Assembly (NCBI GenBank): GCA_019637685.1
Contig: JAHBVF010000013.1
Span: 79,320 to 143,319 of the forward strand
Length of the DNA stretch: 64,000 nucleotides
Source of the DNA: Caldilineaceae bacterium
GTDB lineage: Bacteria > Chloroflexota > Anaerolineae > Caldilineales > Caldilineaceae
Reading direction: 5' to 3'
Of this stretch, positions 23,685-32,522 are shown piece by piece. The notes beneath the pieces were generated by a model. It was not told the DNA's origin. It ran no database searches and saw only the letters and a list, made by a program, of their open reading frames with translations. The position numbers were made by a program, and so were the translations under genes. Numbering within the stretch: the first letter of the stretch is position 1; the number at the start of each line of letters is the position of its first letter.

Positions 23685-23881
23685 CAGGCCAGACGTCTGT
23701 AAAGCTCAGCGTTCTTTGTGAGAATGTGCTCGATGAGCAATTCGAACTCGTCATCGGGCCGCTCTAAAATTTCCTCGACACCGCGCAAAGCCAAGGCTTC
23801 CGGAGAAATTTCGTAATAAGCCGCCCTATCGCGTAGCCTCAACGCCTGTTCTTCAGTCAACACAATTGTAATCGTAGTCAT
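23684..23881 (-). CDS. Antitoxin partner of Doc
   Basis: Protein of 65 residues encoded directly before the toxin. The ATG at 23881 has GGAGG six bases upstream; the frame extends back to 23899. The sequence MTTITIVLTEEQALRLRDRA suggests a beta-strand followed by helices (ribbon-helix-helix-like), and the C-terminal half DDEFELLIEHILTKNAELYRRLA looks like a helix that would cover the toxin. It does not show the Phd/YefM pattern usually paired with Doc, so the antitoxin class is uncertain. Role inferred from order and coupling. Confidence 0.82.
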   Translation of the reverse strand: MTTITIVLTEEQALRLRDRAAYYEISPEALALRGVEEILERPDDEFELLIEHILTKNAELYRRLA

Positions 23882-23949
23882 CCAGTACCTCCGCACCATT
23901 CAGCTACCCACTGCCTAATTCTACCACATCCATCATCCCGCTCCACCCC

Positions 23950-24855
23950 CTACGCCTTCAACCCCGTCAACGCAATCCCTTTGATAATCTGCTTCTGAAA
24001 CAGCAGAAAAACCACCAGCAGGGGAATGGAGGCCAGGCTGGCCGCGGTCATAATCTTTTCCCATTCGGTGGTGGACTCGCCCCGGAAGAAGCTGAGGCCC
24101 ACGGGCAAGGTGTAGTAGTCCCGCCCGTTGGCCACAATCAGCGGCCAGAGATAGGCGTTCCAGTTGCCGATAAAGTTGAAGATGGCCAGGGCCGCGATGG
24201 CCGGTTTGACCAGGGGCATAGCAATCCGCCACCAGATGCCAAACTCATTCACGCCGTCGATGCGGGCCGCGTCCAGCAGTTCGCTGGGCACGCCGTCAAA
24301 GAACTGGCGCATGAGGAAAATACCCGTAGCTGTGATGACGCCGGGGAAGGCGATGCCCCAATATTGGGCCACCCCCACGTGCCAGCCGAAGTTCACACTC
24401 ATCGTGTACCAGGGGATAATAAGCATCTCGGTGGGAACCATCAGCGTGCCCAAAATGCCGATAAAAATGAGATTCTTGCCGGGGAAATCGAATTTATTGA
24501 GGGTGTAGCCCACCAGCGAATCGAAGAAAATGACTGTGGATGTGCTGATTACCGCCACCAGCACACTGTTCACATACCAGCGGCCAAAGCTGCTCGTCGT
24601 CAACACCCGCACATAATTGTCAAGGGTGGGATTTTTGGGGAAAAAGGCAAATTGGGTCAGTTCTGGCGCAGGCTTAAAGCTCGTCAGCAGCATCCAAACA
24701 AAGGGGACGACCATCACCACAACCCCCAGAGAGAGCAGCAGATAGGCCAGCCCTTCACCCCAGGAGAAAGGCGTGCGCGGGCGTTTGGGCGCGCTGACAA
24801 CCCGCTCGGCCAATTGCAAAGTGCGTTCGGCGCTGCTTTCGATGGATGTGGTCAT
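23950..24855 (-). CDS. Sugar ABC transporter permease, MalG type (central operon)
   Basis: Inner-membrane permease of 301 residues with about six hydrophobic segments. The EAA loop is LLDAARIDGVNEFGIWWRI. The N-terminal 45 residues are charged and cytoplasmic. The ATG at 24855 (MTTSIESSAERTLQLAERV) is chosen over one at 24954, which would add residues unlike the family; the Shine-Dalgarno is weak. It is the last gene of the six-gene operon starting with the ROK regulator and pairs with the permease upstream. No ATPase gene is present. Confidence 0.92.
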   Translation of the reverse strand: MTTSIESSAERTLQLAERVVSAPKRPRTPFSWGEGLAYLLLSLGVVVMVVPFVWMLLTSFKPAPELTQFAFFPKNPTLDNYVRVLTTSSFGRWYVNSVLVAVISTSTVIFFDSLVGYTLNKFDFPGKNLIFIGILGTLMVPTEMLIIPWYTMSVNFGWHVGVAQYWGIAFPGVITATGIFLMRQFFDGVPSELLDAARIDGVNEFGIWWRIAMPLVKPAIAALAIFNFIGNWNAYLWPLIVANGRDYYTLPVGLSFFRGESTTEWEKIMTAASLASIPLLVVFLLFQKQIIKGIALTGLKA

Positions 24856-24963
24856 AAGAGAGAATCTCGCAAAGGAAAACCGGGAATCGGGAATCGGTGC
24901 AAATTGTTCGGTGGGACGGCGTGCGTGGTGCGTATTCTGGTTTATGCAGGGCACGCGCCGGCG

Positions 24964-25869
24964 TTAGTAGTCAAAGCGCCGGGTGAGAAATTTCAATTGA
25001 ACAATCGTAATCAACAAAATCACAAAGAAAAGAATGACTGTCAACGCGCCCGCATACCCCATATTATAGCTGGAAAAACCCTCCCGATAGACCTCCAGCA
25101 CGACGGTTGTGGTGCTTTTCAATGGCCCCCCTGTGCCCTGGGGCGACATATTTTGCACAAGGGCAAACAGACGCAGGTAGGAAATCGTGGACAATACAGT
25201 CAGATAGACAATCACCGGGTTGAGCAAGGGCAGGGTGATTCCCCAGAAAATCTGCCAGCCGTTGGCTCCGTCGATGCGCGCAGCCTCATAATAGGTTTCG
25301 GGTATCTGCTGGATGCCGGCCAGAAAAATGATGATGGCAAAGCCCACATTCTGCCAGATGGCCACGGCTGTCACCGATTGCAATGCCTGTTTGGGGCTGC
25401 TGGTAAAAGGCTGGTTGGGCAGGTTCAGGGCAGAGAGCGTCTGGTTGATCAGGCCGTCCTGGGACTGGTAGAGCCAGTTCCAGACGAAAGCAATGGCCAC
25501 GGCAGAGGTGACATACGGGGCAAAATAGGCCACACGGAAGAAAGCGGAAAAGCGCCGAATCCGCGAAAGCAGCAGAGCGACGCCCAGTCCAAGGATCAAT
25601 TGCAGAGGCACGCCATAGGCTACATACAGAAGGGTGTTTGTAAAGGCCGCCCGCACTGCGCTGCGCGGCTTGAAGGCATCCTTCCAGATTTCCGCAAAGT
25701 TGTCCATACCCACCCACGGGCCAGACGCCTCAAAAACATTCCAATCCCGAAAACTAATATTAAAAGCCAAAAGGGTTGGATACCAGCGGATCACAATAAA
25801 GAAGACCAGCGAGACGCTAAGAAATGCATAGGCCCAAATGATTTGGCGTTGGCGCAGGGTAAGACGCAT
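24964..25869 (-). CDS. Sugar ABC transporter permease, MalF type (central operon)
   Basis: Inner-membrane permease of 301 residues, six or so hydrophobic segments starting IIWAYAFLSVSLVFFIVI. The EAA loop is YEAARIDGANGWQIFWGIT. It lies 110 bases behind its binding protein; that gap holds a perfect 24-bp hairpin, which could limit expression of the permeases relative to the binding protein as in other sugar operons. Together with its partner it would form the transmembrane channel of a carbohydrate importer. Confidence 0.93.
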   Translation of the reverse strand: MRLTLRQRQIIWAYAFLSVSLVFFIVIRWYPTLLAFNISFRDWNVFEASGPWVGMDNFAEIWKDAFKPRSAVRAAFTNTLLYVAYGVPLQLILGLGVALLLSRIRRFSAFFRVAYFAPYVTSAVAIAFVWNWLYQSQDGLINQTLSALNLPNQPFTSSPKQALQSVTAVAIWQNVGFAIIIFLAGIQQIPETYYEAARIDGANGWQIFWGITLPLLNPVIVYLTVLSTISYLRLFALVQNMSPQGTGGPLKSTTTVVLEVYREGFSSYNMGYAGALTVILFFVILLITIVQLKFLTRRFDY

Positions 25870-25916
25870 GAGGGGTTTCCCGTGCTGTTCGTTGCTGATC
25901 GGGTGATTGGGTTACG

Positions 25917-25969
25917 AGGTCATTGGGTGATTAGGTGATCGACGCGATCACCTAATCACCCAATGACCT
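25917..25969. repeat. Perfect 24-bp intercistronic hairpin
   Basis: Left arm 25917-25940 (AGGTCATTGGGTGATTAGG...) and right arm 25946-25969 are exact reverse complements around the loop GACGC. It lies between the binding-protein and permease genes of one operon. GGTGATTGGGTTA at 25902 is a partial third copy of the arm, so the element was probably built from a repeated unit. Confidence 0.88.
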
Positions 25970-25979
25970 GCTCATCCTG

Positions 25980-27371
25980 CTACTTCGAGAAGAACTCGTC
26001 CAGAATTTCCTGGTCCGTCTGGGCCGCGATGTCCAGCGCCACAGCCGGGTCCTCGTCGGCCAGCACAACCATATCATAGGCATCGATCATTGCCTGGCGC
26101 TGGGCCGCTTCATCGGCGAAGAAAGTGGCGTGGGCATAGGCCAGGCCACGGGCAAAGGCCCCCAGCTTGGGATCAGCCGCCAGTTCGGGATCGTTGCCCG
26201 CTTCGAGCTGGGCAGGCAATTCGCCCACAATGTCCACCCAAATGGAGCCGGCCTGGGCACTGGTGATGAATTGCAGGAACTTGACAGAGGCATCGAAACG
26301 GGCCTGATCGGCCGCGGCTTTTTTGGTGATGCCGTGAGTCCAGTAGGAGCCGAAAGTGCTCTGAATGCCGTTGTGGGTGGGCAACTCGACCACACCAAAG
26401 TTCATATCCGGCGCGCTGCTGGCCAGTGTGCCCAGGCGGAATGAACCATCCACGTGGAAGCAGACTTTGCCGGAGACAAAGGCATTTGTGCTGTCGGTAA
26501 AGAGGGTATTGTCGCCCGTCTCCAGTTCGGTTTTGAAGGCCAACAGGTACTTCCAGGCCTGCAAACCCGCATCGTCATTGTACATGACAGTGCGGCCATC
26601 ATCGCTGTAGGGCACGCCACCAAACTGGCGCACCAGCACCTCGCGGAACCAGTGGTGATCCTGCGCGCCCAGGTCAGTGACAAAGCCTTCCACTTCGTAG
26701 TCGCCATTGGCCGCGCGCACGGTGCATTGCACAGCCTGCTCAGCCAGTTCGTCCAAAGTAGTGGGCGGGCTGTTCGGGTCCAGGCCAGCCGCTTCCATCA
26801 GGTCTTTGTTATAGAAGAGCGCCAGGGTACGCACAGCCGTGGGCAGGGTATAGAGTGTGCCATCCACAAAGCTGGCCTTCACCATCGGGCTGAACTCGGC
26901 TTCGATAGTCGCGGGCGGGAAGGCATCTTCGGGCAGGGGGACCAGATAGCCAGCATCGATCCAGACGGATTGCCAGCCGTAGAAAAGGGTGGCCACATCC
27001 GGGCCGACACCCGCGGGCACGCTGGCCGCGATTTTGTCCCGGAACTCGGCATAAGGAATATCCGCGTTGTGGATGACTTTGATGTTGGGATTTTCAGCCT
27101 CGAACATCTCAATCAGTTGATTCATTGCTGTGACGCGGGCCTCAAAATTGTACTGCCAATATTCAATCGTGACCACCTCATCGCTGGCGGCTTCGGCAGG
27201 CGCGGCCGCCTCGGCAGCCGGGGCTTCTGTGGCAGCCGGTTCAGCCGCGGGGGCAGCCGCCTCGCCGCCGCCAGCCTCGGGCGCGGGCGCGGCCGGGGCC
27301 GGGCAGGCTGTCAGCAGCAGTGCCACTGTCATCAGTACGCTGAGCAAAGCAAAAATTCGTCTGTGTTGCAT
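25980..27371 (-). CDS. Extracellular sugar-binding lipoprotein (central operon)
   Basis: SBP_bac_1-type binding protein of 463 residues. MQHRRIFALLSVLMTVALLLTAC is a Sec signal with lipobox, unlike the Tat-type signal of the other binding protein. An Ala/Pro/Glu-rich spacer covers about residues 24-62 before the folded part (VVTIEYWQYNFEARVTAMNQ). The motif GVGPDVATLFYGWQ is typical of oligosaccharide-binding members. It precedes the two permeases and follows the amidohydrolase by 73 bases. The ligand cannot be read from the sequence; an amino or sulfated sugar is inferred from the kinase and sulfatases nearby. Confidence 0.93.
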   Translation of the reverse strand: MQHRRIFALLSVLMTVALLLTACPAPAAPAPEAGGGEAAAPAAEPAATEAPAAEAAAPAEAASDEVVTIEYWQYNFEARVTAMNQLIEMFEAENPNIKVIHNADIPYAEFRDKIAASVPAGVGPDVATLFYGWQSVWIDAGYLVPLPEDAFPPATIEAEFSPMVKASFVDGTLYTLPTAVRTLALFYNKDLMEAAGLDPNSPPTTLDELAEQAVQCTVRAANGDYEVEGFVTDLGAQDHHWFREVLVRQFGGVPYSDDGRTVMYNDDAGLQAWKYLLAFKTELETGDNTLFTDSTNAFVSGKVCFHVDGSFRLGTLASSAPDMNFGVVELPTHNGIQSTFGSYWTHGITKKAAADQARFDASVKFLQFITSAQAGSIWVDIVGELPAQLEAGNDPELAADPKLGAFARGLAYAHATFFADEAAQRQAMIDAYDMVVLADEDPAVALDIAAQTDQEILDEFFSK

Positions 27372-27444
27372 TGTTTCCTCCGTGTGGGAACGAAAATATA
27401 GCCGGTACTTCCAGTATAGAAACCACTGTAGAAATGGGATACGG

Positions 27445-28407
27445 TTAGGCAGTGAGATCGATTTTGAGCAGTCGGGCCGCGTTGCCGGCCAGAATCATCT
27501 GAATGTGTTCGTCGGGCATCCCCAAATCCAGCATATCCCGCACCTGATCCTGGAGATAGCGCAATGCAAAGCCCCGGGGGAACCAACTGGAGTCTGTGCC
27601 AAATAGTATGCGGCTGGGGCCGACGGTCTCATAGAACTTGCGGTAGAGATACTTCACAGTCACGTCGCCGGGAACCCAGCGAATCCATTGCAGGCTGCCG
27701 CTGGTGTCCACGCTCACATTGGGGCAGGCCCAGCAGAGTTGCAGAGTCTCCCGCTCCCAGGCGCAGCCAAAGTGGGGGATGACAAATGTTACATCCGGAA
27801 AGGCTTTGGCGATATTGTGAAGTTTGAAGGGGCTGATATTCTCGTGCCAGGCAATGCCCCCGGCGCCGCCCTGAATCCCAAAGTGGATCAGCACGGGAAT
27901 GTCCAACTCCGCGCATTTCTCCCACACGGGCCAGATGGACTCGTCCTCAATCGGCTGTTCGATCATCGGAGCCAGCAGTTTATAGCCCCGCAGACCCAAC
28001 ACCCGCACCGCGTGGTCCAGCTTTTCCACCGCGTCGGGCAGAAAGGGGCTGTGGTGGGCAAACCCCACAAACTGGTCGGGATACCAGCTACAGACTTCGG
28101 ACAAATGCTCGTTGCCTCCACCGGTGACAAAGCCGATGGCCCGCACGCCATTGGCCTTCAAATCCTCCGACCAGCGCCGGGCCTGCTCCTCGTCGCCGGG
28201 GTGGGCGTCCTTGGGGTCTGGCTTGGGAAAGCCCCACATCCGTCGCCACTGCTCGCCATAGGGCTGGCTCATTTCTCGCACCAGCGCGGCCCGCTTTTCC
28301 CCCACTTTGGAAACATAGCTCTCAATAGTCGTTCCCATCTCTGTAAACCAGGGCAAATTGGTGGGGAAATGGGCGTGAAAATCGATTACTTCAAATCCTT
28401 GATACAT
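27445..28407 (-). CDS. Amidohydrolase family 2 (TIM-barrel) enzyme
   Basis: Metal-dependent hydrolase or decarboxylase of 320 residues. MYQGFEVIDFHAHFPTNLPW carries the H-x-H motif on strand 1. VLIHFGIQGG and VIPHFGCAWERE supply the later His residues, and LFGTDSSWFPRG gives the Asp at the end of the barrel; this pattern fits the PF04909 group. The ATG at 28407 is preferred to a GTG at 28416 because AGGTGA, which contains the stop of the preceding gene, lies seven bases upstream. It sits between the kinase and the binding protein of the sugar operon. Substrate unknown. Confidence 0.85.
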   Translation of the reverse strand: MYQGFEVIDFHAHFPTNLPWFTEMGTTIESYVSKVGEKRAALVREMSQPYGEQWRRMWGFPKPDPKDAHPGDEEQARRWSEDLKANGVRAIGFVTGGGNEHLSEVCSWYPDQFVGFAHHSPFLPDAVEKLDHAVRVLGLRGYKLLAPMIEQPIEDESIWPVWEKCAELDIPVLIHFGIQGGAGGIAWHENISPFKLHNIAKAFPDVTFVIPHFGCAWERETLQLCWACPNVSVDTSGSLQWIRWVPGDVTVKYLYRKFYETVGPSRILFGTDSSWFPRGFALRYLQDQVRDMLDLGMPDEHIQMILAGNAARLLKIDLTA

Positions 28408-28412
28408 CAGAA

Positions 28413-29447
28413 TCACCTGTCGTAGTGGTTGATTGGTTTTGGATTCCGTACTGCCAACACATTTTCAGGCAACAGATCCGGACTGCGTGCCAGGATGAGC
28501 GCGCCCTCGGCCGGTTGTTGCCTGGGCCAGATCACCTGGCAGTTGGGGAGAAGTGCCGTCATTTTACCACAGAATGCCGCCCGCAGCGGCTTGGCGTGGA
28601 CAAACAGACTGCCGATAGTAGCCACTGGAGCCGGATCATTCGACACTGCATCGGCCAGCCCGGCCCGCCGCAAAACAGAGCCAGCCGTCTCCGCCAGCGC
28701 CCTGCCCGCATCGATCAAAACTGCCAGAGCAACCGGATCAGCCGCCGCAGCCGCCTGCACCACCTCCGGCGCAAACTGAGCCATTTCCCGGTGGGCCAGC
28801 GCGCCATCCGCGGTCAGGCGGGCAGCCCATTGGCTCACATTCCCGCCGCAAAGCCGCAGCAGCGGCCCCACCAGAAGTGTCTCCGGCCCGCGGCCTTCCT
28901 GCGCCCGCACAGCCGCCCGCAGCCCGTTGCGCCCGATCTCAAAACCGCTGCCGTCGTCCCCCAGCCAGTGGCCCAAGCCGTCGGCGTGGAAAAGCTGGCG
29001 ACGACTGTTGACGGCCAGGGCAGCCGCGCCGCTGCCGGAAATGACAATCCCGCCGGCCTGGCCGCCCAATGCACCCGCCCAGGCAATCACCGCGTCGTTG
29101 ACCACCTGCCAGTCGGTCTCCAGACCACACGCGGCCATGGCCTGTTCCAGCAAAGTGCGGATGGGGGGAACGTCCGCGGCGCTGTCCAGCCCGGCCATAC
29201 CCACTGTCATCCGTGCCACCCGCGGCGTGTGGCACGCCGCGGGCGAGATAGAGGTCATAGCAGCCGTCAATGCAGATGCCAAATTGGCCCCGGCCTGGCT
29301 GGTGCCCACCACCTGAAAATTCGTGGGGCCTCCCGTGCCTTCGGCCAGCACAGTGCCGTCACCGTCGCCAACCACCACGCGGGTTTTGGTTGCGCCGCCA
29401 TCCACACCCACAAAAATCTGTGCCCGATCGTCTGTCTTTCCCGTCAT
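28413..29447 (-). CDS. BadF/BadG-type ATPase, probable amino-sugar kinase
   Basis: ASKHA-fold kinase of 344 residues, closest to N-acetylglucosamine-kinase-like members of the BadF/BcrA family. The phosphate-1 loop is FVGVDGGATKTRVVVGD, the ATP-binding core includes IVISGSGAAALAVN, and DGLGHWLGDDGSGFEIG is a strong family motif. It would phosphorylate the sugar brought in by the importer encoded in the same operon. Its start overlaps the stop of the ROK regulator gene by four bases (ATGA), and its stop overlaps the ribosome-binding site of the amidohydrolase gene. Confidence 0.88.
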   Translation of the reverse strand: MTGKTDDRAQIFVGVDGGATKTRVVVGDGDGTVLAEGTGGPTNFQVVGTSQAGANLASALTAAMTSISPAACHTPRVARMTVGMAGLDSAADVPPIRTLLEQAMAACGLETDWQVVNDAVIAWAGALGGQAGGIVISGSGAAALAVNSRRQLFHADGLGHWLGDDGSGFEIGRNGLRAAVRAQEGRGPETLLVGPLLRLCGGNVSQWAARLTADGALAHREMAQFAPEVVQAAAAADPVALAVLIDAGRALAETAGSVLRRAGLADAVSNDPAPVATIGSLFVHAKPLRAAFCGKMTALLPNCQVIWPRQQPAEGALILARSPDLLPENVLAVRNPKPINHYDR

Positions 29448-30661
29448 ACGACTTCGGCCCGCATCCCGGCAATCTCGGCACTGGTGTTTTGCAGCACCAG
29501 ACCAGCCGCGCCCAGCAGCACCCCGGCATCGCCCAGGCTCACCGGCTCCAGACGGGGCATGGCCGGCAGCAGACCGGAAAGACGCGCTCGCAGGGGATCC
29601 AGCAGCAGGTCCGCGGCGTGGACCATTTCGCCCCCCAGCAGAATCATCTCCGGGTTGAGCACAGTGGCCAGTCCCGCCACGGCCAAACTCAAATAATCCG
29701 CGGTCTCGGCCATAAGCGCACTCGCCAGGTCATCCCCGGCCCGGGCTGCCGCATAAATATCGTTGGCGTGCAGGGGCAACTTCCCGCCCAGGGCAGACGC
29801 AGGCTGTTCGGTCATCCGCCTTGTGGCTCGCTCCACCAGACCCGGCGCGGCCGCCACAGCCTCCAGCGGGCCATAGCCCGTGTGGTCTTTCCCCAGCGCG
29901 CCGCGGTCGGGCGGCAAATAGCCCACTTCGCCCGCGGCCTCGGTGGCCCCCCGATAGAGACGCCCGCCCAAAATCAGGCCCGCGCCGATACCCGTCCCCA
30001 CCGACAGCACCACCAGATTCTGGCTGTTGCGCCCCACGCCCAGCCAGCTTTCGCCCAGGGCCAGCAGATTCACATCATTTTCCACAAAGGTGGGCAGCCC
30101 CCAGCGCTTCTCAATCCATTGCTTAAGGGGATAATCCCGCCAGCCCAAACTGGCCGCCCACACAACCGTCCCGCTCTGCCAGAGAACAATGGAGGGGGCG
30201 CCCACACCGATCCCCCGCAAGGGCGCGCTGTCCTGGCTTTTATGCAGCGCCAGCATTTCGTCTATGAACGCGGCCAGCACCTGCTGGTTGGCCTCTCCAT
30301 CGCCGGGCACTGGCCGGGCAGAAAATGTGTGCAGAATCTTCCCGCTCAGGTTCACCAGCGCGCCCTGCCAGGGGTCATTGCTCAGGTCCAGACAGGCGAT
30401 TGTGGCCGCGTCCCCATTGAAGACAATCAATTGGGCCGGACGCCCGCCCCTTTTGCCCGGTTCGCCTTCCCCGGCCACTGTGACCAGACCGGTCTGGGCC
30501 ATCTGCTCCACCAGCCGGTTGACGGTAGAGGGATTTAGCCCCAGACGCCGCGCCAGATGGGTGCGGGAAACAGGTCCCTGGCTGCGCACAAGTTGCAGGA
30601 TAGCCTCCTGATTCATACGCCGGATATGGCGGGAACCGCCGGTTGGGGACGTTGCATTCAT
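29444..30661 (-). CDS. ROK-family transcriptional regulator
   Basis: NagC/XylR-type repressor of 405 residues, probably controlling its own operon. The winged helix is at residues about 15-75 (RTHLARRLGLNPSTVNRLVEQM). The ROK sugar-binding part follows, with VLSVGTGIGAGLILGGRLYRGA and the motif AGEVGYLP. The usual Cys-rich zinc site (C-x-C-G-x2-G-C-x-E) is replaced by KDHTGYGPLEA, so no zinc would be bound there. The ATG at 30661 is chosen; the frame extends to 30769 but that part contains the promoter. First gene of a six-gene operon (regulator, kinase, amidohydrolase, importer). Confidence 0.9.
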   Translation of the reverse strand: MNATSPTGGSRHIRRMNQEAILQLVRSQGPVSRTHLARRLGLNPSTVNRLVEQMAQTGLVTVAGEGEPGKRGGRPAQLIVFNGDAATIACLDLSNDPWQGALVNLSGKILHTFSARPVPGDGEANQQVLAAFIDEMLALHKSQDSAPLRGIGVGAPSIVLWQSGTVVWAASLGWRDYPLKQWIEKRWGLPTFVENDVNLLALGESWLGVGRNSQNLVVLSVGTGIGAGLILGGRLYRGATEAAGEVGYLPPDRGALGKDHTGYGPLEAVAAAPGLVERATRRMTEQPASALGGKLPLHANDIYAAARAGDDLASALMAETADYLSLAVAGLATVLNPEMILLGGEMVHAADLLLDPLRARLSGLLPAMPRLEPVSLGDAGVLLGAAGLVLQNTSAEIAGMRAEVV

Positions 30662-30741
30662 AAAAAACAGGTGCTTTGGCGTGCGGGTTAGATGTTCATT
30701 CAGGAGAAAGGGTTTTTTGCTGTGTGCAAATAACCAGTTCC

Positions 30742-30769
30742 ATTGTAACCCATTTCCCAGGAATGTCAA
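30742..30769 (-). promoter_or_regulatory. Sigma70-like promoter of the ROK operon
   Basis: On the minus strand, TTGACA (30769-30764), 16-base spacer, TACAAT (30747-30742). The -35 is a perfect match. Transcription would start near 30735, giving a leader of about 75 bases. It is divergent from the sulfatase promoter at 30859. Confidence 0.75.
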
Positions 30770-30858
30770 CCCAAATTTCCGGCTCGCGGATTCGGGCGAT
30801 CAATCGCTGTTGAAGCCAGAAATCAACCCCAAAGCCACCTGGAAATCATTCTGCCTGC

Positions 30859-30887
30859 TTGCGCAGAATCCGCGTTCACGCTATCCT
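30859..30887 (+). promoter_or_regulatory. Putative promoter of the sulfatase genes
   Basis: TTGCGC (30859-30864), 17-base spacer, TATCCT (30882-30887), about 40 bases upstream of the ATG at 30929. About 90 bases separate it from the divergent ROK promoter, so one operator could serve both. Confidence 0.5.
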
Positions 30888-30928
30888 GTCTGCAGCGTGC
30901 AACCCGTCACCCCCACAGGAGTCTCGCC

Positions 30929-32332
30929 ATGCCTGCACCCAACATTCTCTGGTTCTGCACAGACCAGCAGCGCTATGACACCATCCACAGCCTGAACAAC
31001 CCCCACATCCGCACACCGAATATCGACCGGCTGGTCGCGGAGGGGGTCGCCTTTACCCACGCCTTCTGCCAAAGCCCCATCTGCACACCCAGCCGGGCCA
31101 GCTTTCTCACCGGGCGCTACCCCAGCAGTGTCCACAACACCCGCAACGGCAACGAACGCTGGTCCGAGGCCGCGCCCCTGGTGACAAAGCTGCTGCGGGA
31201 CGGCGCGGGCTATGACTGCGGGCTGGCGGGCAAACTCCATCTGGCCGGCGCGGCGGGCCGGAAGGAGCCGCGGCCCGCGGATGACGGCTACCGGCTTTTC
31301 CACTGGAGCCACGACCCGGAGGACCGCTACCCCAGCGGCCACGCCTACGCCGATTGGCTGGCGGTCCAGGGCTACAGCCTGAAGAAGATGCGCGCAGACC
31401 CGGCCTCTATCCCGCCCCATCTGCACCAGACCACCTGGTGTACGGATCGGGCCATCGACTTTCTGGAGGAGGAGCGGGGCGGCCCCTGGCTGATGAGCGT
31501 GAATGTCTTCGATCCCCACGGCCCCTTCGACCCGCCCCAGTCCTATCTGGACCGCTATGACCCGGCCCGCGTGCCTGCCCCCCTCTTCCGGGAGAGCGAC
31601 TTGGCCGAGCAGCCCCGCAACCCCGGCGATTTCCAGAACCCGGCCCGTCGCCCGGAGGAGTTCGACGCCCAGCAGATCGTCGCCGCCTACTATGCGATGA
31701 TCGAACTGATCGACGACAATCTGGGCCGCCTGCTCGATGCCCTGGAAGCGAGCGGCCAGCGGGAGAACACAATTGTCATCTTCACCAGCGATCACGGCGA
31801 GATGCTGGGGGATCACGGCCTGTTGCTCAAAGGCTGTCGCTTCTTCGAGGGGCTGGTGCGGGTTCCGCTGATTGTGCGCTGGCCGGGCCACTTCCCCGCG
31901 GGTGTGGTCAGCGACGCGCTGGTGGAACTGACCGACATCGCGCCCACACTCCTGGACGCGGCGGGGGTGGACATCCCCTGGCAGATGAACGGACGCTCCC
32001 TGCTGCCGCTGTTGACAGGCGAAAAAGCCCCCGCGGATCACCGGGATTTTGTGCGCTGCGAGTATTATCAGGCTCTCAACGCCAACACGCCGGGACGCAC
32101 CGGCTGGGCAGGCAGCTTCGCCACAATGTACCGGGACAAGCGCTACAAACTGGTGGTCTATCACGGCCACAGCTACGGCGAACTCTACGATCTGGAGACC
32201 GATCCTGGCGAGTTCGACAACCGCTGGGATGACCCCGCGTTCGCCGACATCCGCTTCGATCTCCTGCGCAACAGTTTCGGCGCGCTGGCGATGGCCGTGG
32301 ATGTGGGGGCGGAGCAGACGCTGGCCTTCTGA
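30929..32332 (+). CDS. Sulfatase, type I (formylglycine)
   Basis: Arylsulfatase-family enzyme of 467 residues that would remove sulfate esters from sugars. The site modified to formylglycine is seen as PICTPSRASFLTGRYPS (C-x-P-S-R). Metal residues appear in ILWFCTDQQRYD and FTSDHGEMLGDHG, and DIAPTLLDAAGVDIP is a typical C-terminal motif. There is no signal peptide, so it should act in the cytoplasm on imported substrate, consistent with the importer encoded on the other strand. The Shine-Dalgarno is AGGAG. A second sulfatase follows after a 190-base gap with palindromic repeats. No formylglycine-generating enzyme is encoded in the window. Confidence 0.93.
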   Translation: MPAPNILWFCTDQQRYDTIHSLNNPHIRTPNIDRLVAEGVAFTHAFCQSPICTPSRASFLTGRYPSSVHNTRNGNERWSEAAPLVTKLLRDGAGYDCGLAGKLHLAGAAGRKEPRPADDGYRLFHWSHDPEDRYPSGHAYADWLAVQGYSLKKMRADPASIPPHLHQTTWCTDRAIDFLEEERGGPWLMSVNVFDPHGPFDPPQSYLDRYDPARVPAPLFRESDLAEQPRNPGDFQNPARRPEEFDAQQIVAAYYAMIELIDDNLGRLLDALEASGQRENTIVIFTSDHGEMLGDHGLLLKGCRFFEGLVRVPLIVRWPGHFPAGVVSDALVELTDIAPTLLDAAGVDIPWQMNGRSLLPLLTGEKAPADHRDFVRCEYYQALNANTPGRTGWAGSFATMYRDKRYKLVVYHGHSYGELYDLETDPGEFDNRWDDPAFADIRFDLLRNSFGALAMAVDVGAEQTLAF

Positions 32333-32337
32333 CAGAT

Positions 32338-32482
32338 TGTAGGTTGGGTTCTCGCCGCCCGGAATCGTCGAATACACATTTACATCTGCGGCGAAAACCC
32401 AACACCCACCCAATGTTGGGTGAATGGCCGACCGACCGGTCCCTACCGTTCCATTGGCAGCGGGGCATTCACCCAACCTACG
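32338..32482. repeat. GTAGGTTGGGT palindromic repeat element
   Basis: An element of 145 bases bounded by GTAGGTTGGGT (32339-32349) and its complement ACCCAACCTAC (32471-32481). It contains two hairpins: 32343-32358 with 32388-32403 (15 of 16 pairs) and 32415-32429 with 32464-32477. It lies between the two sulfatase genes. Similar GTAGGTTGGGT palindromes occur in many bacterial genomes. Confidence 0.75.
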
Positions 32483-32522
32483 TTCATCCGCTCATCTTTT
32501 ACGCCTCCATAGGAACCTCCAA

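Noticed and set aside
24364..25938. A 524-codon plus-strand frame opposite the permease genes
   Set aside because: Composition is that of an antisense shadow; the permeases on the other strand have clear membrane segments and EAA loops.
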